Shown here in pieces: positions 16,367-26,029 of a DNA stretch of 64,000 nt (positions within the stretch are counted from its first letter, which is position 1; every line of letters starts with the position of its first letter). The DNA lies in assembly GCA_005222965.1 (NCBI GenBank), contig NJBG01000001.1, forward strand, positions 799,533 to 863,532, in the 5' to 3' direction. The notes under the pieces were generated by a model. The model was not told where the DNA came from. It did not search any database and saw only the letters and a program-made list of their open reading frames with translations. The translations under genes and the position numbers were made by a program. The DNA is from Candidatus Woesearchaeota archaeon B3_Woes (GTDB lineage Archaea; Nanobdellota; Nanobdellia; Woesearchaeales; B3-WOES).

Positions 16367-18031
16367 ATGAATAAAAAAGATATAAGGAATCTTGTTTTAC
16401 AAAACGCAGTAAAATTTAACGGAAAAGCTAATGTTTCTGCTGTTATCGGCCATCTAATCTCAAACAATCCTAAGGTAAAAGAAAACATAAAAGAGATATC
16501 CAAAGAAGTAAACAATATTGTAAAGGAAATTAATAAACTAAGCCTAGAAAAACAACAAAAAGAACTTAAAAAAAAAGCTCCTGGATTATTAAAAGAAAAA
16601 AAACAAGAAAAAAAACAAGGTTTAAAGGATCTACCTAATGCTGAAAAAGGAAAAGTTGTTATGCGGCTTGAACCAAGCCCTTCTGGCCCTTTGCATATTG
16701 GTCATGCCTATGTTGGAAGCCTGAATCATTCATATTGTGAAAAATATAATGGAAAATTTATAATTAGAATTGGAGATACAAACGCAAACAACATCTATGA
16801 ACCTGCTTATGAATTAATTAAACAAGATTCTAAATGGTTATGGGGAAATGATATTGAAATTACAACTCAATCAGATAATATCAAAGTTTATTATGAATAT
16901 GCTGAAAAACTATTTGAAAAAGAAGTATTATATGTTTGTGATTGTGATCCTGAAAAATTTAAAGAGTTAATTATTAGCAAAACAGCCTGTCCTTGTAGAC
17001 ATCTTTCTAAAGATAAACAAATCCAAAGATGGAAAAAAATGTTAGATAAAAAAGGCTACAAAGAAGGAGAAGCTGTTGTAAGATTCAAATCTTCTGTTGA
17101 TTATAAAAACCCAGCAATGAGAGATTTTCCTTTGTTAAGAATTAATAAAACAAAACACCAAAAAACAGGAAACAAATATAGAGTATGGCCTCTAATGAAT
17201 TTTTCAGTAGCTATTGATGACCTAACATCAGGAATAACCCATAATATAAGAGGAAAAGACCATGCTGATAATGAAAAACGCCAGAGAATGATTTTTGAAG
17301 CCTTGGAAAAACAACCTCCAACAGCCTTGTTTGTCGGAAGAATTAATTTTGAAGGATTTGAAGTAAGCTCTACAAAAACAAAAGAAAAGATTGATAAAAA
17401 AGTTTATACCGGGTGGGATGACATAAGAATTCCTTTTATTCCTTCTCTAAAAAGAAGAGGATATCAACCTCAAAGTTTTGTTAAATACGCAATTGATGTT
17501 GGTGTTAGTCTAACAGACAAAACAGTTCATATTGAGGATTTTTTTAAATCAATTAATCATTTTAATAAAGAAGATATAGACAAAACATCAAACAGATATT
17601 TTTTTGTAGAAAATCCTAAAAAAATAAAGATTCAACACAAAGAAAAAGAAGTTAAATTACTGATACACCCAGATTTTAAAGAAAGAGGGTATAGAATTCT
17701 AAAGGCAAAAGATGAATTCTATATACAGGATAAATTAGAAAAAGGAAAGAATTACAGGTTAATGCATTTACTTAATTTTAAAGATAATTCATTCATTTCA
17801 GAAGGAATTGATGAAAGCCTAAAAGCCAAGATGATACACTGGCTTCCTGTAACTGATGATTTAGTTGATGTTGAAATCCTAATGAACAATGGAAAAACAA
17901 TAAAAGGCCTAGCAGAACCAGACCTAAAAAACGAAAAAATTAATAATATAGTGCAATTTGAAAGATTTGGGTTTTGTAAATTAGACAAAATAGAAAATAA
18001 TAAATATAAATTTTGGTTTACACATAGATGA
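16367..18031 (+). CDS. gltX: Glutamyl-tRNA synthetase, archaeal type
   Basis: A class I synthetase of about 554 residues charging tRNA-Glu. An archaeal helical N-terminal extension (1-90) is followed by the catalytic core RLEPSPSGPLHIGHAYVG, with HIGH intact. The class-I second signature is divergent: SSTKTKEKI occupies the KMSKS position. The C-terminal beta-barrel anticodon domain is of the GlnRS-like archaeal type. A zinc-type cluster (CDCDPEKF...CPCRH) sits in the insertion. ATG at 16367 is chosen because TCTTATAAA lies about 25 bp upstream; the in-frame TTG at 16346 would sit against the TATA box. The class should be the non-discriminating enzyme if no GlnRS exists; not testable here. 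Confidence 0.93.
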   Translation: MNKKDIRNLVLQNAVKFNGKANVSAVIGHLISNNPKVKENIKEISKEVNNIVKEINKLSLEKQQKELKKKAPGLLKEKKQEKKQGLKDLPNAEKGKVVMRLEPSPSGPLHIGHAYVGSLNHSYCEKYNGKFIIRIGDTNANNIYEPAYELIKQDSKWLWGNDIEITTQSDNIKVYYEYAEKLFEKEVLYVCDCDPEKFKELIISKTACPCRHLSKDKQIQRWKKMLDKKGYKEGEAVVRFKSSVDYKNPAMRDFPLLRINKTKHQKTGNKYRVWPLMNFSVAIDDLTSGITHNIRGKDHADNEKRQRMIFEALEKQPPTALFVGRINFEGFEVSSTKTKEKIDKKVYTGWDDIRIPFIPSLKRRGYQPQSFVKYAIDVGVSLTDKTVHIEDFFKSINHFNKEDIDKTSNRYFFVENPKKIKIQHKEKEVKLLIHPDFKERGYRILKAKDEFYIQDKLEKGKNYRLMHLLNFKDNSFISEGIDESLKAKMIHWLPVTDDLVDVEILMNNGKTIKGLAEPDLKNEKINNIVQFERFGFCKLDKIENNKYKFWFTHR

Positions 18032-18042
18032 GGTGAAATAAA

Positions 18043-18222
18043 ATGTCAGAATTGGTTGTTAAAGCAAAAATAAAAGAACTAGCAAAAATAGATGAAAAAT
18101 CTCTTAACGTTTCAACAGATTTCTATGAAAAAATAAATAAAAAAGTAGAAAGAATAATTCTTGAAGCTTGCGAAAGAGCAAAAGCAAACGGAAGAAATAC
18201 AATTATGGGAAAAGATGTTTAA
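18043..18222 (+). CDS. DUF1931-type histone-fold protein, 59 aa
   Basis: A 59-residue frame 11 nt after gltX with SD GAGGTGAAAT before the ATG. Sequence features: VVKAKIKELAKI, NVSTDFYEKINKKVERIILEACERAKANGRNTIMGKDV. The last part is the histone-fold helix 2 plus RxT loop-strand seen in DUF1931 and TAF-like archaeal proteins. It is shorter than core histones (~66) but similar in layout, suggesting a DNA-binding dimer. Probably cotranscribed with gltX. Its stop overlaps the convergent gene's stop. Confidence 0.72.
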   Translation: MSELVVKAKIKELAKIDEKSLNVSTDFYEKINKKVERIILEACERAKANGRNTIMGKDV

Positions 18223-18773
18223 ATCTTTTCTTTTAACCTATTAATCTTATCTTCAATAACTTTTAATTTAGATTTAGGAATCCCCCTTGATTTTAATTTC
18301 TCATATTTTTCTTCTAAATCATACAATATATTCTTTAATTCAATATTTTTGGTATTAGTAACAGGATCTACAATGCCTTTTGCTTTATCTTCTTTCATCT
18401 TTGTCTTAATCTTTTTCTCTAACTCTTTTACCTTTTGCTGCCTTCCCTCAATCATCTTAGTATACTTTTCAAATTTTTCCTCTAATTCTATTATTCTATC
18501 CTTAACTTCCTGACTAATATCTTTTTCATCTCCTCTAGCCAATATTCCCCTCTCTAGACTAATAACTTCAAGAATTAGCTTTTCTAATCTCTTAAACTCC
18601 TGAGTAATTTTTTTCTTAGGTGTTTTTTTATTCAAAGATAATTCTTTTACTTTTTCAACATGTTTGTTTAATCTTTCCTTCGCCTTGTCAGTTTTTTCAT
18701 ATTTATGATAAGCATTAGCTAAACTTTTAAAAAATTCTTTAGAAATATCTTTATTATAAATTTGTTGATCCAT
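18219..18773 (-). CDS. Coiled-coil protein, 184 aa
   Basis: A highly charged helical protein with two coiled-coil stretches (about 35-80 and 90-140), and a terminal KLKSRGIPKSKLKVIEDKINRLKEKI. No signal peptide. Family not recognised. It begins 2 nt after the stop of the proline-rich gene upstream, so the two form an operon and may act together, for instance as a scaffold pair. Confidence 0.6.
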   Translation of the reverse strand: MDQQIYNKDISKEFFKSLANAYHKYEKTDKAKERLNKHVEKVKELSLNKKTPKKKITQEFKRLEKLILEVISLERGILARGDEKDISQEVKDRIIELEEKFEKYTKMIEGRQQKVKELEKKIKTKMKEDKAKGIVDPVTNTKNIELKNILYDLEEKYEKLKSRGIPKSKLKVIEDKINRLKEKI

Positions 18774-18775
18774 TC

Positions 18776-19315
18776 TTACTTTTTTCTAAATAAACCTTTT
18801 TTAACAGGTTTAGAAGGCCTAGGCATTCCTTTTGGAGGAGGGACCCGCATTGGATTCATACCAGGCATACCTGGTTTAGGAAAAGAAGGGATTCCTTGAA
18901 TTGGAGGTCCTTGAGGTGCTCTAGGCAGAGGTTGAGGACCAGGCATAGGGGGTCTTGGACCTAATCTTGGCATAGGTTGATTAGGAATTGGTCTTGGGGC
19001 CATCGGTCTTTGTTGAATTTCTGGTTTTCCTCCTTTTACCAAATCAGCAATAGATAAAAGCCCTTCTGCAATTTTTTGATTTTGATCAAGAAGATTATCT
19101 AATTTATCATGTATAGCTTCTAATTTTATCCCATCAGGTTTTTCATTTTTAAGACTTAAGCTAGCCTCTTTAAATAAATCTAACATTTGATTAAGTTTAC
19201 CCATAACATTATTTGCAGAACCAGAATTTTTCCCTTCTTTTAACTCTTTTATTTCTTGTTTTAATCTTGCAATATCTTTACGTGAAATAATCTCATAATC
19301 TACATCATCACTCAT
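18776..19315 (-). CDS. Coiled-coil protein with proline-rich tail
   Basis: A 179-residue protein. The N-terminal 95 residues are helical, with KDIARLKQEIKELKEGK and LEAIHDKLDNLLDQNQKIAEGLL. The C-terminal ~80 residues are rich in Pro, Met and Gly with repeated PxP and PGM units, ending in a basic tail (KPVKKGLFRKK). The design, helical plus long disordered proline-rich part, resembles the protein at 30009-30443, where the order is reversed. A TATA box (GTTTATAAAG) lies upstream. Function unknown; possible adaptor. Confidence 0.6.
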   Translation of the reverse strand: MSDDVDYEIISRKDIARLKQEIKELKEGKNSGSANNVMGKLNQMLDLFKEASLSLKNEKPDGIKLEAIHDKLDNLLDQNQKIAEGLLSIADLVKGGKPEIQQRPMAPRPIPNQPMPRLGPRPPMPGPQPLPRAPQGPPIQGIPSFPKPGMPGMNPMRVPPPKGMPRPSKPVKKGLFRKK

Positions 19316-19384
19316 AAAACACCTCTTTTTAAATAAAACTAGAGTTTATTCTTTATAAACATTTCTTTTTTAGAATTAAAAAAA

Positions 19385-21031
19385 TCACATCATTCCAGGC
19401 ATACCTGGAGGCATACCAGGTGGCATTCCCCCACCCATTTCTGGCCCAACCTTTCCACCTTCAATAACATCATCTATTCTTAAAATCATTACAGCAACTT
19501 CTGAAGCAGAAGCAATAGCTTGAGTTTTGATCTTTAAAGGCTCTATAACTCCTTCTTTCCAGGCATCCATCGTTTTTCCTGTAAATACATCAATACCTGC
19601 CCATTTGTTCTTTTTATCATGAGCAGCTTTTAACTCTGTTAATGAATCTATTGAATCAATTCCAGCATTCTCCGCTAAAGTTCTTGGAATTACTTCCATT
19701 GATTTTGCAAAAGCCTCTACAGCTAGTTGTTCTCTTCCTGATAAGGAGTTTGCATACTTCATTAACCCTTTTGATAATTCTAATTCAGGAGAACCAGCTC
19801 CAGCTACAACCTTTCCATTTTTTAAAGCAGCAGCAACATCACCTACAGCATCAGTAACAGCTCTTTTTACTTCATCAACAACATGCTCTGTTCCGCCTCT
19901 TATTAATAATGTAACAGATTTAGGATTTTTACATTCCTTAATATAAGTCATATTCTCATCTCCAACTTTTACATCTTCAACAAAGCCAGCCTTTCCTAAA
20001 TCATTTCCATTTAAATCTTCTAAATTAGTAACAATCTTTCCACCTGTTGCTTTTGACAAAGCCACCATATCAGATTGTTTGGATCTTCTAACAGCATAAA
20101 TTCCATGTTTTGCTAAGAAATGCTGTGCCAAATCATCAATCCCTTTTTGACAGATTAAAACATTTGCACCAGAATCAACAATCTTTTTTACTTTTTGTTT
20201 TAACATACCTTCTTCTTGATCTAAAAAAGCCTGCATTTGTGATGGATCAGTAATTTGTATTTTAGCATCCATCTCTGTTGATTTTATCTCAATTGCAGAA
20301 TCAACCAAAGCTATTTTTGCATTCTCTATTTTTTGAGGCATTCCTGAATGAACCCTTTCTTTATCCAATACAATCCCTTTTATTAATTCAGAATCTTCTA
20401 CACTTGATCCTACTTTTTTCTCTATCTTTATATTATCTTTATCTATAAGGATTTTATCACCATCTTGTTCTGAAATGGTTATAATTGATTTAACAGTTAT
20501 GTCTGCTAATTTTTCTTTTGCATTTTCAGCACCTTTACCAGTCATTGCAGTCATTGCAATTTTATTTAGTGTTTGAACATCTTTTATAGAAACATTTTCT
20601 GCCATCTCATTTAAGATTTTTTGAGATTTAGACTCAGCCAATCTATATCCTCTTGCTACAACAGTTGGATGAACATCTTGTTCAATTAATCCTTCTGCAT
20701 TTTTTAATAGTTCACCTGCAATAACAACAGCGGTTGTTGTGCCATCTCCAACTTCTTCTTCTTGAGTTTTAGCTATTTCCACAATCATCTTAGCAGCAGG
20801 ATGCTCTATCTGCATTTCTTCGAGAATTGTAACTCCATCATTTGTAACAGTTATATCACCCATTCCAGTAATCATCTTGTCCATTCCTTTAGGACCTAAT
20901 GTAGTTCTAACAGTTTCTGCTACTAATTTAGCAGCCATGATATTCATTCTTTGAGCTTGTCTACCTTGGCTTCTCTGAGTGCCTTCTGGCATTATGAATA
21001 CAGGTTGTATATTGCTATTATTATCTGCCAT
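19385..21031 (-). CDS. Thermosome subunit (group II chaperonin)
   Basis: A 548-residue CCT/thermosome subunit that folds proteins in an ATP-driven double ring. Signatures: [13 protein letters not shown], the ATPase [20 protein letters not shown]-like segment ([10 protein letters not shown]), [18 protein letters not shown], and the C-terminal GGM-rich tail ([13 protein letters not shown]). Complete length. Start supported by an AT-rich leaderless layout with ATAAATTAT-like TATA upstream. Only one subunit occurs in the window. Confidence 0.97.
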   Translation of the reverse strand: MADNNSNIQPVFIMPEGTQRSQGRQAQRMNIMAAKLVAETVRTTLGPKGMDKMITGMGDITVTNDGVTILEEMQIEHPAAKMIVEIAKTQEEEVGDGTTTAVVIAGELLKNAEGLIEQDVHPTVVARGYRLAESKSQKILNEMAENVSIKDVQTLNKIAMTAMTGKGAENAKEKLADITVKSIITISEQDGDKILIDKDNIKIEKKVGSSVEDSELIKGIVLDKERVHSGMPQKIENAKIALVDSAIEIKSTEMDAKIQITDPSQMQAFLDQEEGMLKQKVKKIVDSGANVLICQKGIDDLAQHFLAKHGIYAVRRSKQSDMVALSKATGGKIVTNLEDLNGNDLGKAGFVEDVKVGDENMTYIKECKNPKSVTLLIRGGTEHVVDEVKRAVTDAVGDVAAALKNGKVVAGAGSPELELSKGLMKYANSLSGREQLAVEAFAKSMEVIPRTLAENAGIDSIDSLTELKAAHDKKNKWAGIDVFTGKTMDAWKEGVIEPLKIKTQAIASASEVAVMILRIDDVIEGGKVGPEMGGGMPPGMPPGMPGMM

Positions 21032-21138
21032 TTTTTATAATACCCCCTAAAATTAACAAGTACAAGGAATAAATAATCATTTATAAATTATATGTTTTTT
21101 AGAAACATAAATAAATGAGTTAATTCTTAACTATTAAT

Positions 21139-21672
21139 ATGATAATAACAATATCAGGAAAACCAGGCTCTGGAAAATCAACAGTATCTAAGATAATTTC
21201 TAAAAAACTAAACCTTAAACACTACTCTATGGGCGATTTCCAAAGGCAGATTGCAAAAGAAAAAGGCCTTTCAATAAACGAATTAGGAAAACTAGAAGAA
21301 CAAAGTGATGAAATCGATAAACTAGTAGAGCAAAAACAAATAGATTTAGGTAAAAAAGAAGATAATTTCATAATTGATTCACGACTAGGTTTCTACTGTA
21401 TTCCAAACTCAATAAAAATATTTCTTGATGTTAGTTTAGAAGAATCTGCAAAGAGAATTTTCAAAGACAAAAGAGCAGAAGAAAACTTTAAAGATGAAGA
21501 ATCATTAAAAAAACATCTAATAGATAGAGCAGAATCAGAAAAAAAGAGATATAAAGAATACTATGACATTGATTTTAATGATTTAGACAATTATAATTTG
21601 GTTGTAGATACAACAAATATAGACATAGGTGGCGTTGTTAATAAAATACTAAACTTTATAAATAACCAATAA
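21139..21672 (+). CDS. cmk: Cytidylate kinase, archaeal type
   Basis: A 177-residue P-loop kinase with IITISGKPGSGKSTVSKIISKKL at the start, the CMP-binding HYSMGDFQRQIAKEKGLSI segment, and the lid RAESEKKRYKEYYDID. It phosphorylates CMP/dCMP to the diphosphate using ATP. Archaeal Cmk is commonly about 180-190 residues, so this is full length. Short stand-alone gene; the FKBP gene follows after 53 nt. Confidence 0.88.
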   Translation: MIITISGKPGSGKSTVSKIISKKLNLKHYSMGDFQRQIAKEKGLSINELGKLEEQSDEIDKLVEQKQIDLGKKEDNFIIDSRLGFYCIPNSIKIFLDVSLEESAKRIFKDKRAEENFKDEESLKKHLIDRAESEKKRYKEYYDIDFNDLDNYNLVVDTTNIDIGGVVNKILNFINNQ

Positions 21673-21725
21673 TTCTTTTAATCTGTAATTTCTTCTCATT
21701 TTTAACATGAGATAAAAGGGGAAAA

Positions 21726-22379
21726 ATGACTAAAATAAAAAAACAAGACTTTGTAGAAATCGAATACACAGGAAAACTAAAAGATGAAGGATATGTGTTT
21801 GATACAACTGATGAAAAAATAGCAAAAGAAAACGGATTATTTAATGAAAAACACACATATGGTCCTGTAAAAATAATGGTTGGAAACGCTCAAGTATTGC
21901 CGGGTCTAGATAAGTTTATAGAAGGTAAAGAGCCAGGAACATTCAAAGTTGAACTAAAACCAGAACAAGGTTTTGGGAAAAAAAATGCTAAATTACTAAA
22001 ACTTTTACCTAAATCAATTTTCACAAAACAGGAAATCAATCCAATGCCGGGATTACCAGTTTCAATTGATGATATGGAAGGTATGATCAAAACAGTTTCA
22101 GGCGGAAGATGTATTGTTGATTTTAATCATCCTCTATCAGGCAAAGAACTTCAGTATGATCTGAAAATAAACAGAATAGTAACAGATGAAAAAGAAAAAG
22201 TTGAAGCAATGATTGAATTACAGCTTGATAAAAAAGATTTTGAAGTAAAATTAGAAGGTGAAAATGTCACTATAACTCTGAATACAGAAGTGAAAAAACC
22301 ACTGAAAGATTTGCTTGCTGACATGATTAAGAAATTCACTAAACTAAAACAAGTTGAATTCAAAGATAATAAAAAGTAA
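21726..22379 (+). CDS. FKBP-type peptidyl-prolyl isomerase, long archaeal form
   Basis: A 217-residue protein. N-terminal FKBP domain with the flap insert: IEYTGKLKDEGYVFDTTDEKIAKENG, NAQVLPGLDKFIEGKEPG, FNHPLSGKELQYDLKI. The last ~60 residues form an extra domain typical of archaeal long FKBPs (VEAMIELQLDKKDFEVKLEGE...). SD AAAAGGGGAAAA precedes the ATG. It lies between cmk and ftsZ and is probably a general folding factor. Confidence 0.92.
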   Translation: MTKIKKQDFVEIEYTGKLKDEGYVFDTTDEKIAKENGLFNEKHTYGPVKIMVGNAQVLPGLDKFIEGKEPGTFKVELKPEQGFGKKNAKLLKLLPKSIFTKQEINPMPGLPVSIDDMEGMIKTVSGGRCIVDFNHPLSGKELQYDLKINRIVTDEKEKVEAMIELQLDKKDFEVKLEGENVTITLNTEVKKPLKDLLADMIKKFTKLKQVEFKDNKK

Positions 22380-22435
22380 CAAAGTTTAAATATAAGTAGG
22401 GTTATGTAAAACCATAAGCTTAAAAAGGTGAGCAC

Positions 22436-23596
22436 GTGGAAGTGGAAAATCAGGAAGAACCCCAACATATTGATTCTAATGAAGATCAATCTCAACACGA
22501 TAAACTTAGTCAGACATCTGAATCATTAGTTGAAAAAAAACCAGTTGACAATATAGCAGATGCTCAACTAGCTGAAATTCTATCTCAACAAAACGCAAGT
22601 ATTCGTGTAGTTGGAAGTGGAGGCGGTGGAAACAATACTATTAACAGAATAAGTGAAGTAGGAATTGTTGGTGCTGAAACAATTGCAGTTAACACAGATG
22701 CTCAGGATTTACTATATACAAAATCTGATAAAAAAATATTAATCGGAAACGAAGTAACAAAAGGCCTTGGAGCAGGTTCAAATCCTCGTTTAGGGGAAGA
22801 AGCTGCCAGAGAATCAGAACACGAAATTAAAAAAGCTCTTCATGGAGCTGACATGGTCTTTATAACCTGTGGATTAGGAGGGGGAACAGGAACAGGTTCT
22901 GTACCTGTTATTGCAGAGGTTGGAAAAAAAATAGGTTGTCTAACAGTTGGAATAGTCACACTACCTTTTGCAATGGAAGGAAAAAGAAGATATGAAAACG
23001 CTACTCTAGGTTTGGAAAAACTTGAAGCAATGGTTGATACCTTGATTGTAATCCCTAATGATAAATTACTGGAATTAGCACCAGATTTACCATTACATAC
23101 TGCTTTTAAAGTTGCAGATGAAATATTGACTAACGCTGTAAAAGGAATTTCTGAATTAGTTACTAAAGCGGGTTTAGTTAATTTAGATTTTGCAGATGTA
23201 AGAACAGTTATGTCAGATGGTGGAGTTGCTTTAATCGGAGTAGGTGAATCAGATACAGACAACAGAGCAGTAGAAGCTGTTGAAAAAGCAATTAATAATC
23301 CTTTATTAGATGTTGATATCACAGGAGCTACAGGCGCATTAATAAATGTAAGCGGTGGCAAAGACATGACTCTTGAAGAAGCTCGAAGAGTTGTTGAAAC
23401 AATCTCAGATAAGATGGGAGAAGACGCAACTGTTATTTGGGGAGCACAAATATATGATGATTTGGAAAAAACAATCAGAGCAATGTTAATAGTTACAGGA
23501 GTACAATCATCTCAAATCTTCGGGCCTGGCAGAACAATAGGGTCAAAGAAAAGAAAAGAGATTGAAAACGAACTTGGCATAGATTTTTTAGAATAA
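22436..23596 (+). CDS. ftsZ: Cell division protein FtsZ
   Basis: A 386-residue tubulin-like GTPase that forms the division ring. GTP-binding loops: [11 protein letters not shown] (59-68), [10 protein letters not shown], and the tubulin signature [10 protein letters not shown] (146-155); the NTDxxxL and T7 loop ([11 protein letters not shown]) are present. The N-terminus has an unusually long acidic extension of ~50 residues ([16 protein letters not shown]). It ends soon after the globular core, [22 protein letters not shown], without an obvious long linker. GTG start, chosen because AAAAAGGTGAGCAC lies just upstream. Partner SepF is at 33251. Confidence 0.96.
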   Translation: MEVENQEEPQHIDSNEDQSQHDKLSQTSESLVEKKPVDNIADAQLAEILSQQNASIRVVGSGGGGNNTINRISEVGIVGAETIAVNTDAQDLLYTKSDKKILIGNEVTKGLGAGSNPRLGEEAARESEHEIKKALHGADMVFITCGLGGGTGTGSVPVIAEVGKKIGCLTVGIVTLPFAMEGKRRYENATLGLEKLEAMVDTLIVIPNDKLLELAPDLPLHTAFKVADEILTNAVKGISELVTKAGLVNLDFADVRTVMSDGGVALIGVGESDTDNRAVEAVEKAINNPLLDVDITGATGALINVSGGKDMTLEEARRVVETISDKMGEDATVIWGAQIYDDLEKTIRAMLIVTGVQSSQIFGPGRTIGSKKRKEIENELGIDFLE

Positions 23597-23674
23597 ACGA
23601 AACTTTTATAAATATGGTATTATCTTTAACAATTACTGCTTCTTAAAAATTAAAAAGAAGTAGTGAGAACTAAA

Positions 23675-23875
23675 ATGGAAGAAGGACAACAAAAACCAAC
23701 ATTAATATTCAAACTAAAAAGATTCTTTGTTGAATGCAAAAGAGTATTAAGAGTTACAAGAAAACCAGACTCAGTTGAATTTAAAACAATTGTAAAAGTA
23801 TCTGGTTTAGGAATGGCTATTGTTGGATTAATAGGATTTGTAATACAAATAATAAAACAAATGTTTTTTGGTTAA
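23675..23875 (+). CDS. secE: Preprotein translocase subunit SecE (Sec61-gamma)
   Basis: A 66-residue single-membrane-segment protein: amphipathic helix (LKRFFVECKRVLRVTRKPDSVEF), then TIVKVSGLGMAIVGLIGFVIQIIKQ. That is the SecE/Sec61-gamma pattern of a clamp subunit. The ATG at 23675 is preferred over an in-frame GTG at 23663. The gene for Spt5 begins 1 nt downstream, the conserved archaeal secE-spt5 order. A TATA (CTTTTATAAATA) lies about 65 bp upstream. Confidence 0.92.
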   Translation: MEEGQQKPTLIFKLKRFFVECKRVLRVTRKPDSVEFKTIVKVSGLGMAIVGLIGFVIQIIKQMFFG

Positions 23876-23876
23876 A

Positions 23877-24347
23877 ATGGCAGAAGAAAAAACAGAAAAA
23901 ATATTCGCTCTAAGAACAACTGCAAACAGAGAAGATCAAGTTATGGATTTTCTTATGAGTAATGTAGAAAAGAAAAAGCTTAATGTTTATACTATTGTAA
24001 GATCTCATGGGATGCGTGGTTATATTTTCTTAGGTGCTTCATCAAAAGCAGAAGCAGAACAAGCAGCATTTAATATTCCTTATGCTCGTGGTATTTTACC
24101 TAAAGAAGTTAACTTCGAAGAAATAGAACATATGCTCGAAAGGAAGAAAAAAGAAATTAACATGAAAAAAAATGATATTTGTGAAATAATATCCGGTCCT
24201 TTCAAAAGAGAAAAAGCAAAAATAACAAGGATAGATCCACAAAAAGAAGAAGTAGTTGTTGAATTATTAGAAGCAGCTGTTCCAATTCCAATCACAACAA
24301 AAATAGATTCAGTAAAAGTTATAAGAAGGGAAGAAGAAGAGGATTAA
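23877..24347 (+). CDS. spt5: Transcription elongation factor Spt5 (NusG-like)
   Basis: About 156 residues: NGN domain (IFALRTTANREDQVMDFLMSN...SHGMRGYIFLGASSKAEAEQAA), then a KOW domain (NDICEIISGPFKREKAKITRID). It clamps RNA polymerase together with Spt4 and couples to the ribosome in many archaea. ATG at 23877 follows the secE stop by 1 nt; a TTG four codons earlier is unlikely. The final residues are acidic (REEEED). Confidence 0.95.
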   Translation: MAEEKTEKIFALRTTANREDQVMDFLMSNVEKKKLNVYTIVRSHGMRGYIFLGASSKAEAEQAAFNIPYARGILPKEVNFEEIEHMLERKKKEINMKKNDICEIISGPFKREKAKITRIDPQKEEVVVELLEAAVPIPITTKIDSVKVIRREEEED

Positions 24348-24351
24348 ATTT

Positions 24352-24681
24352 ATGGTACCTTTAATAATAATGTTTGTTGTTATGCTACTTTTTACCATAT
24401 ATCTTATTTTTATTTTAATTCCTGATTTTGTAGCTTTAATTGTAAACATTCCAATTCTATGGGTTGTTTTAGTAAGAGCCTATTTTGAAATAAGTAAGCA
24501 AAAAAAGATATATAACTATTTAGCAGCACTTGTTATAACTACAATAATATTTATCTTTTTATTCGACAAAATACAAACGCCATTTATGTTCTGGCAGGTT
24601 TGGTTTTTAACAGTCCTCTTTATAATTGCAGAGGTTATTAATTTATTATTAATATGCAAAAAAAGACTGGAAACAGCTTGA
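24352..24681 (+). CDS. Small multi-pass membrane protein
   Basis: A 109-residue protein with four likely membrane segments (MFVVMLLFTIYLIFILI, FVALIVNIPILWVVLV, YLAALVITTIIFIFLF, VWFLTVLFIIAEVINLLLI). No family recognised. It starts 4 nt after spt5 (stop TAA, then TT before the ATG at 24352), so it may read through from secE-spt5. A role in membrane protein insertion is possible from context but unproven. Confidence 0.6.
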   Translation: MVPLIIMFVVMLLFTIYLIFILIPDFVALIVNIPILWVVLVRAYFEISKQKKIYNYLAALVITTIIFIFLFDKIQTPFMFWQVWFLTVLFIIAEVINLLLICKKRLETA

Positions 24682-24787
24682 TTCTTCTATAAAATAATAC
24701 CTTAGTATACTTTTTACACTACCAATAAGCAAAAGATTTATAAAGAGAAATCATCAAAAATATACTAATTCCTGGGGGTGGTTTACA

Positions 24788-24925
24788 ATTTACTTAAACA
24801 ATCAGTTAGAGAATTCTTTAAAGATAGATGTGTTAAGCTCACAAGGCAAATTCGAGATACACAAGCAAGTAGAGAGAAGAGATGGTCTAACTTTTATGCG
24901 AATTAAAAAAAGAAAAGTGTTATGA
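24788..24925 (+). CDS. Candidate small gene with ATT start, 45 aa
   Basis: An open frame with no ATG, GTG or TTG before its conserved-looking body; the only plausible start is ATT. Upstream is a TATA box (AGATTTATAAAG at 24735-24746), then GGGGGTGGT with the start 7 nt after GGTG. The same SD and spacing precede the thioredoxin gene at 12194. The product (from NNQLENSLKIDVL to GLTFMRIKKRKVL) reads like a soluble beta-rich basic protein. Its TGA overlaps the ATG of the next gene as ATGA, the coupling pattern of real operons. The competing frame from GTG 24778 lacks this coupling. Confidence 0.45.
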   Translation: MYLNNQLENSLKIDVLSSQGKFEIHKQVERRDGLTFMRIKKRKVL

Positions 24926-25284
24926 AAACAACCAAAACGCAAAATTTCATGTTGTTTAGTTTAGGCAAACTCTATGAAATAGCTAACAAAAAGGTGAAAA
25001 ACAAACCTTTAGAAGTTTTTATTTCTAAAAAAAGCTTTATAGAAATTCTAATGAAATCAGGCATTGCAAAAAAGCAGGAAAGAGCCATCTACAAAAATTT
25101 AGAAGTTCTAGAAAAGAAAAAATTAATTCGTTACAAAACAAAAGAGCTTATGCTAACTTCTAAAGGCAAGAAATTATTTAGTACTCTGAAAAAAGAGTAC
25201 GACCCTTATGTTTTTCTTTGCGAAATACTAAAATCAAAAGGATTAACAAGCTATACAAAAAAAATACAGACAGTTCTTAAGTAA
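24922..25284 (+). CDS. Winged-helix-like DNA-binding protein, 120 aa
   Basis: A basic protein with a likely winged helix: FSLGKLYEIANKK, SKKSFIEILMKSGIAKKQERAIYKNLEVLEKKKLIRYKTKELMLTSKGKKLFSTL. The pattern (recognition helix followed by a KKLIRYK wing and LTSKGKKLF) is like PadR/ArsR-type regulators. No effector domain. It is translated by ATGA coupling from the ATT-start small gene. It may regulate the downstream membrane genes. Confidence 0.65.
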   Translation: MKTTKTQNFMLFSLGKLYEIANKKVKNKPLEVFISKKSFIEILMKSGIAKKQERAIYKNLEVLEKKKLIRYKTKELMLTSKGKKLFSTLKKEYDPYVFLCEILKSKGLTSYTKKIQTVLK

Positions 25285-25324
25285 TCAAAAGATATAAATA
25301 TACAAATATTCTTTTAACCATATT

Positions 25325-26029
25325 ATGGAAGAAAAAGAGGACATATTTAGAGATGGATTAAAAGGAGGCCATCATCCACCACCACCTGCTAAGGAAATCC
25401 ACGCAGATAAAATAATAAAAAAGTACTACAAACCTTTCTTAGTTCTAATTATTATATTTGGTCTTTTCTTTGGAGGCTATTACACAAGAGAGGTTCCTGT
25501 TTGTGAAATATGTGAAGAACCATCTCCTTGTCCAGAATTAGACTATTCTAAATGTCCAAAAGAGATTGAAAAAATAACTACAATAAGATACGCCTGTTCA
25601 AACGGTCTAATTGTAGACAATTTAGATGAATGTAATCCTCTTAATTATGTAACAATCACATCTCCTTACAAAGAAACAAGCAATACTGTTACACTTTCTA
25701 TTGATAAAGTAGAATATGAAACAGTAGGGAGCTATAACAAAATAACAGAGATAGATTATACCATTCTGAATATGGGAGAACACGAAATAAAACCAATCAT
25801 ACTAGTAAATATATATTCAATAACAGACGAAAGATCAGAACAGGGATATGTGCATGAGGTTTTTGATGATGAAGAATACATTGATTCAAACGCATGGGCA
25901 ATAAAAAAGAAAAAAACAAACATAGGTTTTAAAAGTACAGATATTGTAGTTAGATTAGTATTAAAGGATACATTACCTGATCCAGATAAAGAATTAGTTC
26001 GTGTTAGTAGACCTTTAAATGTAATATGA
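25325..26029 (+). CDS. Single-TM protein with Cys-rich stalk
   Basis: A 234-residue protein. N-terminal cytosolic part has GGHHPPPPAKEIHADK, then one membrane helix (FLVLIIIFGLFFGGYYT), then VCEICEEPSPCPELDYSKCP and a CSNGLIVDNLDEC stretch, then a beta-rich extracellular domain similar in type to the protein at 50294. TM-plus-CPE motif is shared between the two, which suggests paralogy. It starts near a TATA-like ATATAAATATAC and its stop overlaps the next ATG by 4 nt. Unknown function, possibly an envelope protein. Confidence 0.65.
   Translation: MEEKEDIFRDGLKGGHHPPPPAKEIHADKIIKKYYKPFLVLIIIFGLFFGGYYTREVPVCEICEEPSPCPELDYSKCPKEIEKITTIRYACSNGLIVDNLDECNPLNYVTITSPYKETSNTVTLSIDKVEYETVGSYNKITEIDYTILNMGEHEIKPIILVNIYSITDERSEQGYVHEVFDDEEYIDSNAWAIKKKKTNIGFKSTDIVVRLVLKDTLPDPDKELVRVSRPLNVI

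Noticed and set aside
24778-24906. Alternative GTG frame over the ATT-start gene
   Set aside because: GTG lies inside the SD-like run and the frame ends without coupling to the next gene.
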